Assembly (NCBI GenBank): GCA_046498185.1
Contig: JAWOBE010000152.1
Location: 1 to 25,395 of the forward strand
Direction: 5' to 3'
Length of the DNA: 25,395 bases
DNA from: CAYXDR01 sp046498185
GTDB taxonomy: Bacteria > Desulfobacterota > DSM-4660 > Desulfatiglandales > Desulfatiglandaceae
Every line of letters begins with the position of its first letter. Positions within the stretch are counted from its first letter, which is position 1. Made by a program: the position numbers and the translations under genes. The notes under the pieces are model-generated. The model searched no databases and was not told the DNA's origin. It saw nothing but the letters and a program-made list of their open reading frames with translations. Below, one piece after another: positions 7,405 through 14,748 of this stretch.

Positions 7405-8238
7405 ATGGTGCGGAAAAAAGTATCGATAGTGGATTTACAGAACAAGAAAGCCGAGGGGCGGAAGATCACGATGATAACGGCCTATGACCACCCCACGGCG
7501 AGACTGGTCGATGAAGCCGGATTCGACACCATTCTCGTGGGAGACAGCCTGGGCATGGTCGTACTGGGTTATTCATCAACAGTCCCTGTTACGATGGATG
7601 AAATGCTTCATCACTGCAAGGCTGTATGCAGGGGGGCCGGCGGGTGTTTCGTGATCGGAGACCTTCCGTTTATGTCATATCAAGTAAGCATTGAAAAGGC
7701 GGTGGAAAACGCCGGCCGTTTGATCAAGGAGGCGGGTTGTGACGCAGTGAAGCTGGAAGGCGGAGCCGAAATGGGGGATGTAGTGAAGGCCATCGTGGAT
7801 GCCGGCATCCCTGTCTGCGCCCACATCGGGCTCACGCCCCAGAGTGCGACAAAGCTGGGAGGCTTCAAGGTCCAGGGGAAGGATCTCGAGGGCGCGAGGG
7901 AATTGATCGCTTCGGCGCAGGAGCTTGAAAAGGCAGGTGCCTTCATGGTGGTGATGGAGTGTATCCCGGAGCAAGTGTCAGAAAAGATAACCAATCTGTT
8001 GAAAATTCCGACGATCGGAATAGGGGCCGGTATTCACTGTGACGGCCAGGTGTTGGTTTATCACGACGCCGTGGGTCTTTTCGAGAGGTTCACACCGAAG
8101 TTTGTCAAGCGGTACGCCGAGATTTCGCCTTTGATCAGAGATGCGCTCTGCCGTTTCAAGGAAGATGTTGAGCAGCTCGGGTTTCCAGGGCCGGAGCATT
8201 CTTTCATCATGGAAAAGGAAGAAGCCGGGCGGTTGTAA
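7405..8238 (+). CDS. panB: 3-methyl-2-oxobutanoate hydroxymethyltransferase
   Basis: Protein of about 277 residues that transfers a hydroxymethyl group from 5,10-methylene-tetrahydrofolate to alpha-ketoisovalerate to make ketopantoate, the first committed step to pantothenate and CoA. Characteristic blocks are ITMITAYDHPTARLVDEAG, ILVGDSLGMVVLGY, the KLEGGAEM strand, HIGLTPQS and IGIGAGIHCDGQVLVYHD. AGGAGG ends 3 nt before the ATG at 7405 and 6 nt before the GTG at 7408, so either may be used; a further upstream in-frame ATG at 7360 precedes the ribosome site and is rejected. No panC or panD is adjacent; the genes downstream are unrelated. Confidence 0.95.
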   Translation: MVRKKVSIVDLQNKKAEGRKITMITAYDHPTARLVDEAGFDTILVGDSLGMVVLGYSSTVPVTMDEMLHHCKAVCRGAGGCFVIGDLPFMSYQVSIEKAVENAGRLIKEAGCDAVKLEGGAEMGDVVKAIVDAGIPVCAHIGLTPQSATKLGGFKVQGKDLEGARELIASAQELEKAGAFMVVMECIPEQVSEKITNLLKIPTIGIGAGIHCDGQVLVYHDAVGLFERFTPKFVKRYAEISPLIRDALCRFKEDVEQLGFPGPEHSFIMEKEEAGRL

Positions 8239-8277
8239 GCCGGCAGCACATCTAACGATGTCATAAACTGGGTTATC

Positions 8278-8508
8278 ATGAAAAAAATGAACGAGCCGGC
8301 CGGGTATATCGAAGTGGACATGTTTTCGAGCGATGTGGATGATGAATCCCATCCCGAGGCGGCGGCCTTTCGGGAACTGCTTGAAGCTGTAGCATCCGAG
8401 TACGACTGCACCCTCTGTTCGTTCGAGATTCGGAAGGGGACCGCGGTTTTTTCGTTCGACAGCGAGGATCTGACTGCCGAAATTTTGAAATTGCTTCAGC
8501 AGGATTGA
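8278..8508 (+). CDS. Small hypothetical protein (76 residues)
   Basis: An acidic 76-residue protein without membrane segments or cysteine clusters beyond C42 and C45. It has an alternating beta/alpha look (YIEVDMFSS; EAAAFRELLEAVASEYDC; SFEIRKGTAVFSF; ILKLLQQD). It fills the 39-nt-to-4-nt slot between panB and the TrmJ-like gene on the same strand, which supports it as coding. The ribosome site is weak, and a second ATG at 8287 is possible. I do not recognise a family. Confidence 0.6.
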   Translation: MKKMNEPAGYIEVDMFSSDVDDESHPEAAAFRELLEAVASEYDCTLCSFEIRKGTAVFSFDSEDLTAEILKLLQQD

Positions 8509-8512
8509 AACG

Positions 8513-9250
8513 ATGAACCTTGATCACATCGCCATCGTGCTTCACAGGCCTCAAATACCGGAAAACATTGGTGCGGCGGCACGCGCTATGAACAACATGG
8601 GACTCAGGCGCCTGATATTGTCGGCACCCGAAAACTGCGACCTTTCCCGCGTTGTGAAAATGGCCACCGGAAGCTCAATAGACATCATAGAACAGATGGA
8701 GGTTTACGATAATCTGGAGCATGCACTCGGCCCCTTTAACTTCGTCGCCGGCACCACGGCCCGCACCGGTTCCCACCGTCCGCCGATGACTTCCCCCCGT
8801 GCGCTTGCCGTCGAACTTTCTGCTATATCCGAGTTGAACCATGCGGCCGTCCTGTTCGGTCCGGAAGACCGCGGGCTGGCAAATGCCGACCTCAGGGTTT
8901 GCCATACGATCGTGCGTATACCCACATCAGGCTTTACATCCATCAACCTCGCCCAGGCGGTAATGATCCTATGTTATGAGCTCCTGATGGCTTCGGGGGA
9001 ACCTGCTGCTAGATCCATCCCCCGGTTGGCCGATGGATTCGAATTGGAAGGCATGTATTCGCATCTCAAGGAGGTTTTGCTGAAGATCGGTTTCATCGAC
9101 CGGCAGAATCCGGACCATTGGATGTTGAATCTGCGCCGTTTTTTTTCCCGCATTCAACTGCGTGCACGGGAAGTGCGGGTGATAAGAGGAATCTGCCGGC
9201 AGATGGATTGGTACACCGAACAGATGAAAAAGGGAAAGGACAACTTATGA
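8513..9250 (+). CDS. TrmJ-like SpoU/TrmH-family RNA 2'-O-methyltransferase
   Basis: Protein of 245 residues with the trefoil-knot SPOUT motifs in order: motif 1 RPQIPENIGAAARAMNNMG, motif 2 VLFGPEDRGLANADL, motif 3 IPTSGFTSINLAQAVMILCYEL. TrmJ methylates the ribose at position 32 of tRNA, and the C-terminal extension of about 80 residues fits TrmJ better than shorter TrmL-type proteins. It starts 4 nt after the small gene and its TGA overlaps the next gene's ATG. Exact RNA target unproven. Confidence 0.85.
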   Translation: MNLDHIAIVLHRPQIPENIGAAARAMNNMGLRRLILSAPENCDLSRVVKMATGSSIDIIEQMEVYDNLEHALGPFNFVAGTTARTGSHRPPMTSPRALAVELSAISELNHAAVLFGPEDRGLANADLRVCHTIVRIPTSGFTSINLAQAVMILCYELLMASGEPAARSIPRLADGFELEGMYSHLKEVLLKIGFIDRQNPDHWMLNLRRFFSRIQLRAREVRVIRGICRQMDWYTEQMKKGKDNL

Positions 9251-10011
9251 GCCGAATGGAACCGACTGTCGAATCGATGACAAATGAAGAACTCGCGCGG
9301 TTCGCGGTGGATCTTTTCCATCGCATAGCTGTGCATCATGGCCTGTGGTTCACAGAAATCATTCACCAGATGGGCATGGAAAAGGCACTGGGGGTGATGG
9401 AAGAAGCTTATTCCCGGAGCTATGATGTGCAGATGAAAAGACTCGGGAGGTTTTTCGGCTTTGAAATGAAAGAAGGGGTGCCAGCTCCGCTCGCTGCGCT
9501 GCCGCGGGAGTCACTGCTTACTTTGACAGAAGAGATCGCAAAAAATTGGCTTGCAAATGACGGACTGTGGTTTCAGGCTGTCGAATTCGACAGCGGCATG
9601 TTCGATGCCAAGCGGTGCAACGATTCATGTTGGGCGAGGTTTTCTCCGTTCGAGGCATGGTCTATAAAACGGTTCCTCGGGCTTCCGAAGGCAGGCGGCC
9701 TCAAGGCACTGAAAACGGCGTTGGGTCACCGTCTCTATGCAAGGATCAACAGGCAGTCGATCGTCGAAGAGAGCGAAAACAGCTTCGTATTTATGATGAA
9801 TGAATGCAGGGTGCAGGCGGCGCGCAAGAGGAAAGGCCTCCCGGATTATCCTTGTAAATCCGCTGGCATAGTGGAGTACCCTTATTTCGCCAGTGCCGTC
9901 GATCCGCGGATTCGGACGGAATGCGTGGGTTGCCCGCCTGACGAACATCCCGATGAGTGGTTCTGTGCGTGGCGTTTTACGCTGACCGATGGGGACGAAT
10001 CCACCGCCTGA
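9247..10011 (+). CDS. DUF6125 family protein
   Basis: Protein of 254 residues. The start ATG overlaps the trmJ stop as ATGA, with AAAGGA 6 nt upstream. Recognisable family blocks are FHRIAVHHGLWFTE near the N-terminus, NWLANDGLWFQAVEF in the middle, DAKRCNDSCWARFSPFEAW, and a cysteine-rich tail (YPCKSAG, ECVGCPPDEH, WFCAWRF). The paired Cys and His residues suggest a bound metal or Fe-S cluster, but no function is established to my knowledge. Related proteins are sometimes grouped with L-2-amino-thiazoline-4-carboxylate hydrolase-like folds. A strong terminator follows, making this the last gene of the panB operon. Confidence 0.75.
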   Translation: MSRMEPTVESMTNEELARFAVDLFHRIAVHHGLWFTEIIHQMGMEKALGVMEEAYSRSYDVQMKRLGRFFGFEMKEGVPAPLAALPRESLLTLTEEIAKNWLANDGLWFQAVEFDSGMFDAKRCNDSCWARFSPFEAWSIKRFLGLPKAGGLKALKTALGHRLYARINRQSIVEESENSFVFMMNECRVQAARKRKGLPDYPCKSAGIVEYPYFASAVDPRIRTECVGCPPDEHPDEWFCAWRFTLTDGDESTA

Positions 10012-10094
10012 AGCTGACATTTCAATGGTGCAGATCGAAATAAGTGCCTTTAAATTTTTGAATTGTGTATTATAGTGAGCAGCGGTCGGGAAAG

Positions 10095-10124
10095 GAGGGC
10101 GCGCTGGTGCTGCCCTCTTTTTTT
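10095..10124 (+). terminator. Rho-independent terminator ending the panB operon
   Basis: GAGGGC (10095-10100) pairs with GCCCTC (10112-10117), and the stem extends outward through AAAG/TTTT pairs. It is followed by seven Ts (10118-10124). Confidence 0.8.
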
Positions 10125-10230
10125 GATTTTGAAGTTGTAAAATGCCGCCTGATCCGGGAACCAGAACTTATTGAAAAGACTGAATCCCCCGACACATATT
10201 CTTGCCGGGGAATGACGGCAGGACCACTTT
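10125..10230. other. Non-coding gap between terminator and repeat copy 1
   Basis: The 457-bp stretch between the DUF6125 and elongation factor genes holds the terminator, this featureless segment, repeat copy 1, an 18-bp tandem duplication and the EF-G leader. In this segment only a weak CCCC/GGGG inverted repeat near 10185-10215 is visible. No gene was recognised. Confidence 0.5.
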
Positions 10231-10361
10231 TGTTGGCTTCGTAAAAGTGCCATCCCCGCCTTATCGGTGTCGGGATCGAAAAGGTCGCTAGTCAATTTCC
10301 TATACCGGCAGCGTCCCCGACCCCGAGGGACAGGGTTGTTTTGACTTTTTACGATTTCATC
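10231..10361 (+). repeat. MITE-like palindromic repeat, copy 1
   Basis: 131-bp element with an imperfect left end (TGTTGGCTTCGTAAAAGT) and right end ACTTTTTACGATTTCATC that are inverted repeats of each other. Its interior (CATCCCCGCCTTATCGG; CCCCGACCCCGAGGGACAGG; TTGTTTTG) matches copy 2 in reverse complement almost throughout. No ORF is inside. The last 18 bp are duplicated once more at 10362-10379. Confidence 0.8.
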
Positions 10362-10379
10362 ACTTTTTACGAATTCATC
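10344..10379 (+). repeat. 18-bp tandem duplication of the repeat's terminal end
   Basis: ACTTTTTACGATTTCATC (10344-10361) is followed immediately by ACTTTTTACGAATTCATC (10362-10379), with one mismatch. Terminal inverted repeat duplicated at the element edge, about 90 bp upstream of the EF-G start. Confidence 0.8.
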
Positions 10380-10386
10380 AATAATA

Positions 10387-10414
10387 TTGTCAGTATGAAA
10401 ACGTATATGATAAA
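10387..10414 (+). promoter_or_regulatory. Candidate promoter for the EF-G-like operon
   Basis: TTGTCA (10387-10392), a 16-bp spacer and GATAAA (10409-10414). It lies directly after the repeat and 55 nt before the start codon. Confidence 0.35.
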
Positions 10415-10440
10415 CGGCGATAAAGCGCGGCGCGCCGTTT
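10412..10440 (+). promoter_or_regulatory. Inverted repeat in the EF-G leader
   Basis: AAACGGCG (10412-10419) and CGCCGTTT (10433-10440) are perfect 8-bp arms around 13 nt that include CGGCGCGCCG. This is a possible 5' leader hairpin just upstream of the GAGG ribosome site at 10458-10461, or an operator overlapping the -10. Confidence 0.35.
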
Positions 10441-10468
10441 GCGTCCGCAGCCGATATGAGGATTGGAT

Positions 10469-12556
10469 ATGTCGGAAGGTATTAAAGTTAAAAGAAATAT
10501 AGGAATAAGTGCCCATATTGATAGCGGTAAAACTACTCTTACCGAAAGAATCCTTTATTACACTAAACGTATCCATGCGATGCACGAGGTCAGAGGCAAG
10601 GACGGTGTGGGTGCCACCATGGATTCGATGGAGCTGGAGCGGGAGCGCGGAATAACGATTTCGTCCGCAGCCACCCATTGCGAGTGGGCCGGGCACCAGA
10701 TAAACGTGATCGATACGCCGGGGCATGTGGATTTCACCATCGAGGTGGAGCGGGCGCTCAGGGTGATGGACGGAGCGGTGTTAATTCTTTGTGCGGTTGC
10801 AGGAGTTCAGTCTCAGTCGATAACGGTGGACAGGCAGATGAACCGCTACAAGGTGCCGCGGATCGCGTTTATAAATAAATGCGACAGGTCCGGGGCCGAT
10901 CCGTTAAAGGTCGCCGGCCAGCTCGGGAGTAAACTGAACCACAACCCGGTTCTTATGCAGATTCCAATAGGCTCTGAAAACAATATGAATGGGGTCGTGG
11001 ACCTGATTTCGATGAAAGCTCTTTATTTTGAAGGCTCGAGCGGTGAAGCTTTGATTTCAAAAGAGATTCCCGGCGAACTTTTGGAAAAGGTTGCGGCCAA
11101 AAGAGAAGAGCTTATAGATGCCGCTTCGATGTTTTCCGATGATCTCATGGAGGCTGCGTTGGAGGATAATGTTCCCGAGGATCTGCTTATAGACGCGGTG
11201 CGTAAGGGAACCATCTCGCGTCAATTGACGCCGGTTTTTATGGGCTCCGCTTACAAGAACATCGGTGTTCAGTGTGTGCTGGACGGTGTTGTCAGATACC
11301 TGCCGTCTCCGGCAGAGGTCGAAAACGTGGCTTTTGACCTGGCGGACAGTGAGAAGGAGATCGTGCTTGAACCCGATCCAAAAAAACCGCTGGTGGCGCT
11401 GGCCTTCAAGCTGGAGGTCACCCCGTACGGCCAATTGACATATTTGAGAATATACCAAGGCCGGATCAGGAAGGGCGATGAGATGTTCATATCCCGCTCC
11501 GGTAAAAAAATCAAGGTGGGCCGCCTGGTCCGGATGCATGCAGATGAAATGGAAGAAATAGAACAGGCGGAAGCCGGTGGGATCGTTGCACTTTTTGGTG
11601 TGGATTGCCATTCCGGCGATACGTTTACCGACGGTTCGATTAACTACAGCATGTCGAGCATGTTTGTCCCTGAGCCCGTGATTTCTCTATCTGTGGCGCC
11701 CGTCGACACCAAGTCACAGAATAACATGGCGAAAGCCCTCAACCGGTTTACGAAGGAGGACCCTACTTTCAAAAGTTATGTAGACAATGAGAGCGGGGAT
11801 ACGATTATCTCCGGGATGGGGGAGCTTCATCTGGACGTCTACCTGGAGCGCATGAGGCGGGAATTCAAGGCTTCGGTCGTCACCGGCATGCCCCAGGTGG
11901 CCTACAGGGAAGCGATAACCGCGAAGGCCTCTTTCGACTATACCCATAAAAAGCAAACCGGTGGCTCCGGGCAGTTTGGCCGGGTGGCCGGGTTTATTGA
12001 ACCCCTTGATGAAGGAGTTTATGAATTCATAAATGAAGTTAAGGGCGGGGCGATCCCGACGGAATTTATCCCGGCCGTGGATAAAGGTTTTCGCTCCTGT
12101 CTAAGCAAGGGTGGGTTGGTAGGCTACCCGATTACCGGCGTAAAAGTGACTGTAAACGATGGAAAGTCCCACAGTGTGGATTCATCGGAAATGGCGTTTT
12201 CCCAGGCGGCGGTGGGAGCTTTCAGGAGTGTGTATACGAAGGCGGCCCCTGTGCTTCTTGAGCCTATAATGAGAGTGGCCGTCGAAAGCCCGACCGAGTT
12301 TCAGGGAAATGTCATGGGCTCGATAACCCAGAGAAGGGGTATGATAACCAGTACGATGGAGGACGGCCTTTTCACCACCGTGGAGGCCGATGTCCCCTTG
12401 GCTGAAATGTTCGGTTACGCCACCCATCTGCGGTCGTTGACCCAGGGTAAGGCCGAGTTCACAATGGAATTTTCGCGCTACGCTAAAGTTCCCGAATCCC
12501 TGGCAGAAGAGTTGAAGACACGCCTCAGGGAAAAGGCGAAGGGAGAGAGGAAATGA
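10469..12556 (+). CDS. Elongation factor G, mitochondrial EFG1/spdEFG-like type
   Basis: Protein of 695 residues, a full-length translational GTPase that moves tRNA and mRNA through the ribosome after peptide bond formation. G1 AHIDSGKT (15-22), RERGITI (about 58-64), DTPGHVDF (82-89) and NKCD are intact. The wording of the G domain (RNIGISAHIDSGKTTLTERI; HEVRGKDGVGATMDSMELER) is much closer to mitochondrial GFM1 than to ordinary bacterial FusA, which reads AHIDAGKTT. Spirochaetes, planctomycetes and deltaproteobacteria are known to carry such spdEFG proteins. GAGG lies 7 nt before the ATG. It is not in a str operon: no rpsL, rpsG or tuf is near. Instead a P-loop ATPase gene overlaps its stop. 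Confidence 0.93.
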   Translation: MSEGIKVKRNIGISAHIDSGKTTLTERILYYTKRIHAMHEVRGKDGVGATMDSMELERERGITISSAATHCEWAGHQINVIDTPGHVDFTIEVERALRVMDGAVLILCAVAGVQSQSITVDRQMNRYKVPRIAFINKCDRSGADPLKVAGQLGSKLNHNPVLMQIPIGSENNMNGVVDLISMKALYFEGSSGEALISKEIPGELLEKVAAKREELIDAASMFSDDLMEAALEDNVPEDLLIDAVRKGTISRQLTPVFMGSAYKNIGVQCVLDGVVRYLPSPAEVENVAFDLADSEKEIVLEPDPKKPLVALAFKLEVTPYGQLTYLRIYQGRIRKGDEMFISRSGKKIKVGRLVRMHADEMEEIEQAEAGGIVALFGVDCHSGDTFTDGSINYSMSSMFVPEPVISLSVAPVDTKSQNNMAKALNRFTKEDPTFKSYVDNESGDTIISGMGELHLDVYLERMRREFKASVVTGMPQVAYREAITAKASFDYTHKKQTGGSGQFGRVAGFIEPLDEGVYEFINEVKGGAIPTEFIPAVDKGFRSCLSKGGLVGYPITGVKVTVNDGKSHSVDSSEMAFSQAAVGAFRSVYTKAAPVLLEPIMRVAVESPTEFQGNVMGSITQRRGMITSTMEDGLFTTVEADVPLAEMFGYATHLRSLTQGKAEFTMEFSRYAKVPESLAEELKTRLREKAKGERK

Positions 12557-13254
12557 AGAATATTTTATTGTCCAGGAGCCCTTTGAGGATACTTGAAAGG
12601 GCCTCGGGGGAAAGTATCGGGCCTGGCCGGATGGGGGTCCTGATCGCTCGTGCCGGTGTAGGGAAGACGGCCTGCCTGATTAATATCGCTCTTCATAAAT
12701 TGATGGAGAACTGCAAGGTTGTTCATGTCAGCGTCGGAGAAGGCCCTGAAAAAATTCATGCTTACTATCAGGTGCTGTTGAACGAGCTGATAACTGCATG
12801 CAAAATGAAGGACGATGATGATTTCCGACAGTTGGTGGAGAGCAACAGGGTGATTCTCGCGTATGTGAATAAAAGTTTCGAACTGGGGCGACTCAGGGTG
12901 CAACTGGAGAATTTGAAGGAAGCCCTGGAATTTTCTCCGGACGTGCTCTTGGTGGACGGGGTGGATTTTGTATCGGCAGCCCCCGAGTTTTTCAAGGATT
13001 TTGCGACGCTTGCCGGGGATCTCAAGGCGGAGGCCTGGTTCTCGGCGTTATCTCATCGTCATATCTCCGAGGTTAATAAAAGGGGCGTTCCCTATCCGTG
13101 CGACAAATTTGACGATATGTTTTCGGTTATCCTTCACCTGCAGCCGGAAGAAGGCGGATTGTACCTGAAGCTTCTCAAAGATCAAGAAAACGATTCGGTT
13201 TCGGGGCGCAAGGTTCGGCTCAATCCTTCCACTTTTATGATAGCGGACGGCTGA
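12553..13254 (+). CDS. RecA-like P-loop ATPase, unassigned
   Basis: Protein of 233 residues with Walker A ARAGVGKT (32-39) and a hydrophobic strand ending in D135 (PDVLLVDGVDF) as Walker B. The layout resembles RecA/KaiC/DnaB-like ATPases reduced to one core. No DNA-binding or membrane segment is seen. The ATG overlaps the EF-G TGA (ATGA), implying translational coupling, and GAGAGGA is just upstream. I do not know a named function. Coupling to an elongation factor suggests a translation- or stress-related role, but this is a guess. Confidence 0.75.
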   Translation: MKNILLSRSPLRILERASGESIGPGRMGVLIARAGVGKTACLINIALHKLMENCKVVHVSVGEGPEKIHAYYQVLLNELITACKMKDDDDFRQLVESNRVILAYVNKSFELGRLRVQLENLKEALEFSPDVLLVDGVDFVSAAPEFFKDFATLAGDLKAEAWFSALSHRHISEVNKRGVPYPCDKFDDMFSVILHLQPEEGGLYLKLLKDQENDSVSGRKVRLNPSTFMIADG

Positions 13255-13294
13255 TATTCAAATGTCCGTCTGAAAAAAGGGAGGCAGTAGACTG

Positions 13295-13606
13295 ATGAGT
13301 GAAAGTCTGCAAATTTTTATAGGGATTGTACTTCTCATAGGGGTGTTTCTGTTCAGCCGGGTTGTGATGGGATGGCGCATCAAGCGCGCATGCCAGCAAA
13401 TTTTGAAAGATCTGGAATCGAAAAGCGCCTTCGATCCTTTTTCTGCTGTTGAATTGCCCTATGCTAAAGCACGATTTATTAACATAGGGCTCCGTGACTT
13501 CAGGCCTAAGGCGCTGCAATACATGATTCAGCATGAAGTTATCGGGATGACAGATACCGGGCGTTACTACCTTAAACCGGCATGGAAAAATGTGAGGCAG
13601 GATTAA
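13295..13606 (+). CDS. Small membrane-anchored hypothetical protein
   Basis: Protein of 103 residues. Residues about 4-22 form one transmembrane helix (LQIFIGIVLLIGVFLFSRVV), followed by a basic segment and a soluble domain of about 75 residues ending YYLKPAWKN. The latter part (LRDFRPKALQYMIQHEVIGMTDTGRYYL) looks like a small winged-helix-like element. GGGAGG is 10 nt upstream. It lies 40 nt after the P-loop gene and converges with the GntR gene 3 nt away. No family was recognised. Confidence 0.65.
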   Translation: MSESLQIFIGIVLLIGVFLFSRVVMGWRIKRACQQILKDLESKSAFDPFSAVELPYAKARFINIGLRDFRPKALQYMIQHEVIGMTDTGRYYLKPAWKNVRQD

Positions 13607-13609
13607 AAG

Positions 13610-14344
13610 TTACTTCCGCTCGGGGATTTTTTGCTCCTTCGGCGGGAAATGTTTTTTCAAATATTTTTCGGCGAAATTCAGATGGGAAAGCACTGCTCGG
13701 CGGGCCTTGCCAGGGTTTCTCTCTTTGATTGCCTCCACGATTGAAGCGTGCTGTTTCAACAGCATGATCTTGTTTTTTTCATCGGCAAGCATCACTTTCC
13801 GAGTCATGGTCTGAGCGTGCCGCAGTTGCTCCAGCAAGGTGAAGGCAAGGTGCGCCAGCACCGTGTTGTGGGTGGCGCGGTAGATGGCGAGATGTAGTTT
13901 CACGTCAGAGTCAACTCCAAGTTCGTCCCTTTCGAAGTCGTTTTTAATTTGGTTGCAGATTTCTTCCAGCTCCTTGAGCTCTGTTTCGGTTGCGACTTTA
14001 CTAGCTGTTGCCGCCGCCCACGATTCGAATATCTTTCGTATTTCAATCAACTGGAAAATCATCGATGCATCGTTGTCGAGCGCTTTAGCCAGCGGGTTGT
14101 AGAAATCGGGGCTTGCGAATGATTTCACCCGCACCCTGTGCCGTTGCAGGATTTCCAGAAAACCCATCGCTTCGAGGGTCTTGAGAGCTTCTCTAAGAGG
14201 GGGGCGACTAACTCCGAAGTTTTGAGCCATCTTTCGTTCGGAAGGCAGCGTGTCTCCCGGCTTCAGGCGGCCCTCCTTTATCAGCTGGACGATCTGAGTC
14301 ACTATTTGATCGGAAAACCTTTTATGAGTAAGCGGTTTAAACAT
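13610..14344 (-). CDS. FadR-subfamily GntR transcriptional regulator (FCD domain)
   Basis: Protein of 244 residues. The N-terminal winged helix carries the GntR signature LKPGDTLPSERKMAQNFGVSR followed by PPLREALKTLEAMGFLEI. Residues about 95-225 are an all-helical FCD ligand-binding domain with D147, H151, H199 and H221 at the places used for metal and carboxylate binding. Members usually repress catabolic operons and release DNA on binding a carboxylic acid or acyl-CoA. It is divergent from the acyl-CoA mutase operon, and two matching FadR-type sites lie between them. AAGGA is 6 nt before the ATG and abuts repeat copy 2, so the mRNA leader must cross that element. Confidence 0.92.
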   Translation of the reverse strand: MFKPLTHKRFSDQIVTQIVQLIKEGRLKPGDTLPSERKMAQNFGVSRPPLREALKTLEAMGFLEILQRHRVRVKSFASPDFYNPLAKALDNDASMIFQLIEIRKIFESWAAATASKVATETELKELEEICNQIKNDFERDELGVDSDVKLHLAIYRATHNTVLAHLAFTLLEQLRHAQTMTRKVMLADEKNKIMLLKQHASIVEAIKERNPGKARRAVLSHLNFAEKYLKKHFPPKEQKIPERK

Positions 14345-14355
14345 GATCCATCCTT

Positions 14356-14504
14356 GACGGCGTCGTAAAAAGTCAAAACAACCATGTCCCTCGGGGTCGG
14401 GGTCGCTGTCGGCATCGGTATCGGACGTTGATTGGCGGCGTTTTCGACCCCGATCCCGACCCCGACGCCGATAAGGCAGGGATGCTACTTTTTACGAGGC
14501 CATC
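14356..14504 (-). repeat. MITE-like palindromic repeat, copy 2 (inverted orientation)
   Basis: 149-bp element, the longest copy. Ends are GACGGCGTCGTAAAAAGT (14356-14373) and ACTTTTTACGAGGCCATC (14487-14504), inverted repeats of each other. The interior is itself a long imperfect inverted repeat of GGGGTCGG-type and CCCCGACC-type runs, so a single-strand copy would fold into one hairpin. Oriented opposite to copies 1 and 3. It lies entirely between the gntR ribosome site and the operator region. Confidence 0.85.
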
Positions 14505-14596
14505 ATCCTTGCCAGGCGGGGAAATCTGCAAGCCCGCTCCGTTTAAAACCCCAAATGAACTGATTTAAAATAGAAGTCGTTAAAATTTTTGTCAAG

Positions 14597-14615
14597 TGGT
14601 ATCTGGTAATACCAG
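14597..14615 (+). promoter_or_regulatory. FadR-type operator site 1
   Basis: TGGTATCTGGTAATACCAG contains the perfect palindrome CTGGTA-A-TACCAG (14603-14615). This matches the TGGT-NNN-ACCA pattern shared by FadR, PdhR and LldR sites. It is a likely binding site for the divergent GntR protein. Confidence 0.65.
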
Positions 14616-14704
14616 TTTTTAAATTCTATCATGTTGTATTTGTAACGTTCTTTTTTATTTTTTAACGATAAATTACAAAGAGTTATAATTTTGAAAATCT
14701 TTTC

Positions 14705-14733
14705 TTGACAGAATTAAGGCATTAAGCTATCAG
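14705..14733 (+). promoter_or_regulatory. Promoter of the acyl-CoA mutase operon
   Basis: Perfect TTGACA at 14705-14710, 17-bp spacer, TATCAG at 14728-14733. Operator site 2 begins inside the -10 element, so bound regulator would block polymerase. Confidence 0.55.
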
Positions 14734-14748
14734 TATTACCAAATACCA
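14731..14748 (-). promoter_or_regulatory. FadR-type operator site 2, inverted copy of site 1
   Basis: On the minus strand this reads TGGTATTTGGTAATACTG, matching site 1 (TGGTATCTGGTAATACCA) at 15 of 18 positions. The two copies face each other about 130 bp apart. Confidence 0.6.

Noticed and set aside
10050..10295. Minus-strand 81-codon frame in the gap before the elongation factor
   Set aside because: It spans the terminator and repeat copy 1 and has no recognisable protein features.
12553..13254. P-loop protein considered as the MeaB-type chaperone of the B12 mutase
   Set aside because: It belongs to the elongation factor operon and lacks the G-protein motifs (NKxD, switch) of MeaB; it is a RecA-like core instead.
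14356..14504. GC-rich CCGAC/GGTCG runs considered as a CRISPR or tandem array
   Set aside because: There are no regularly spaced identical repeats with unique spacers. The structure is one palindromic element matching copies elsewhere.
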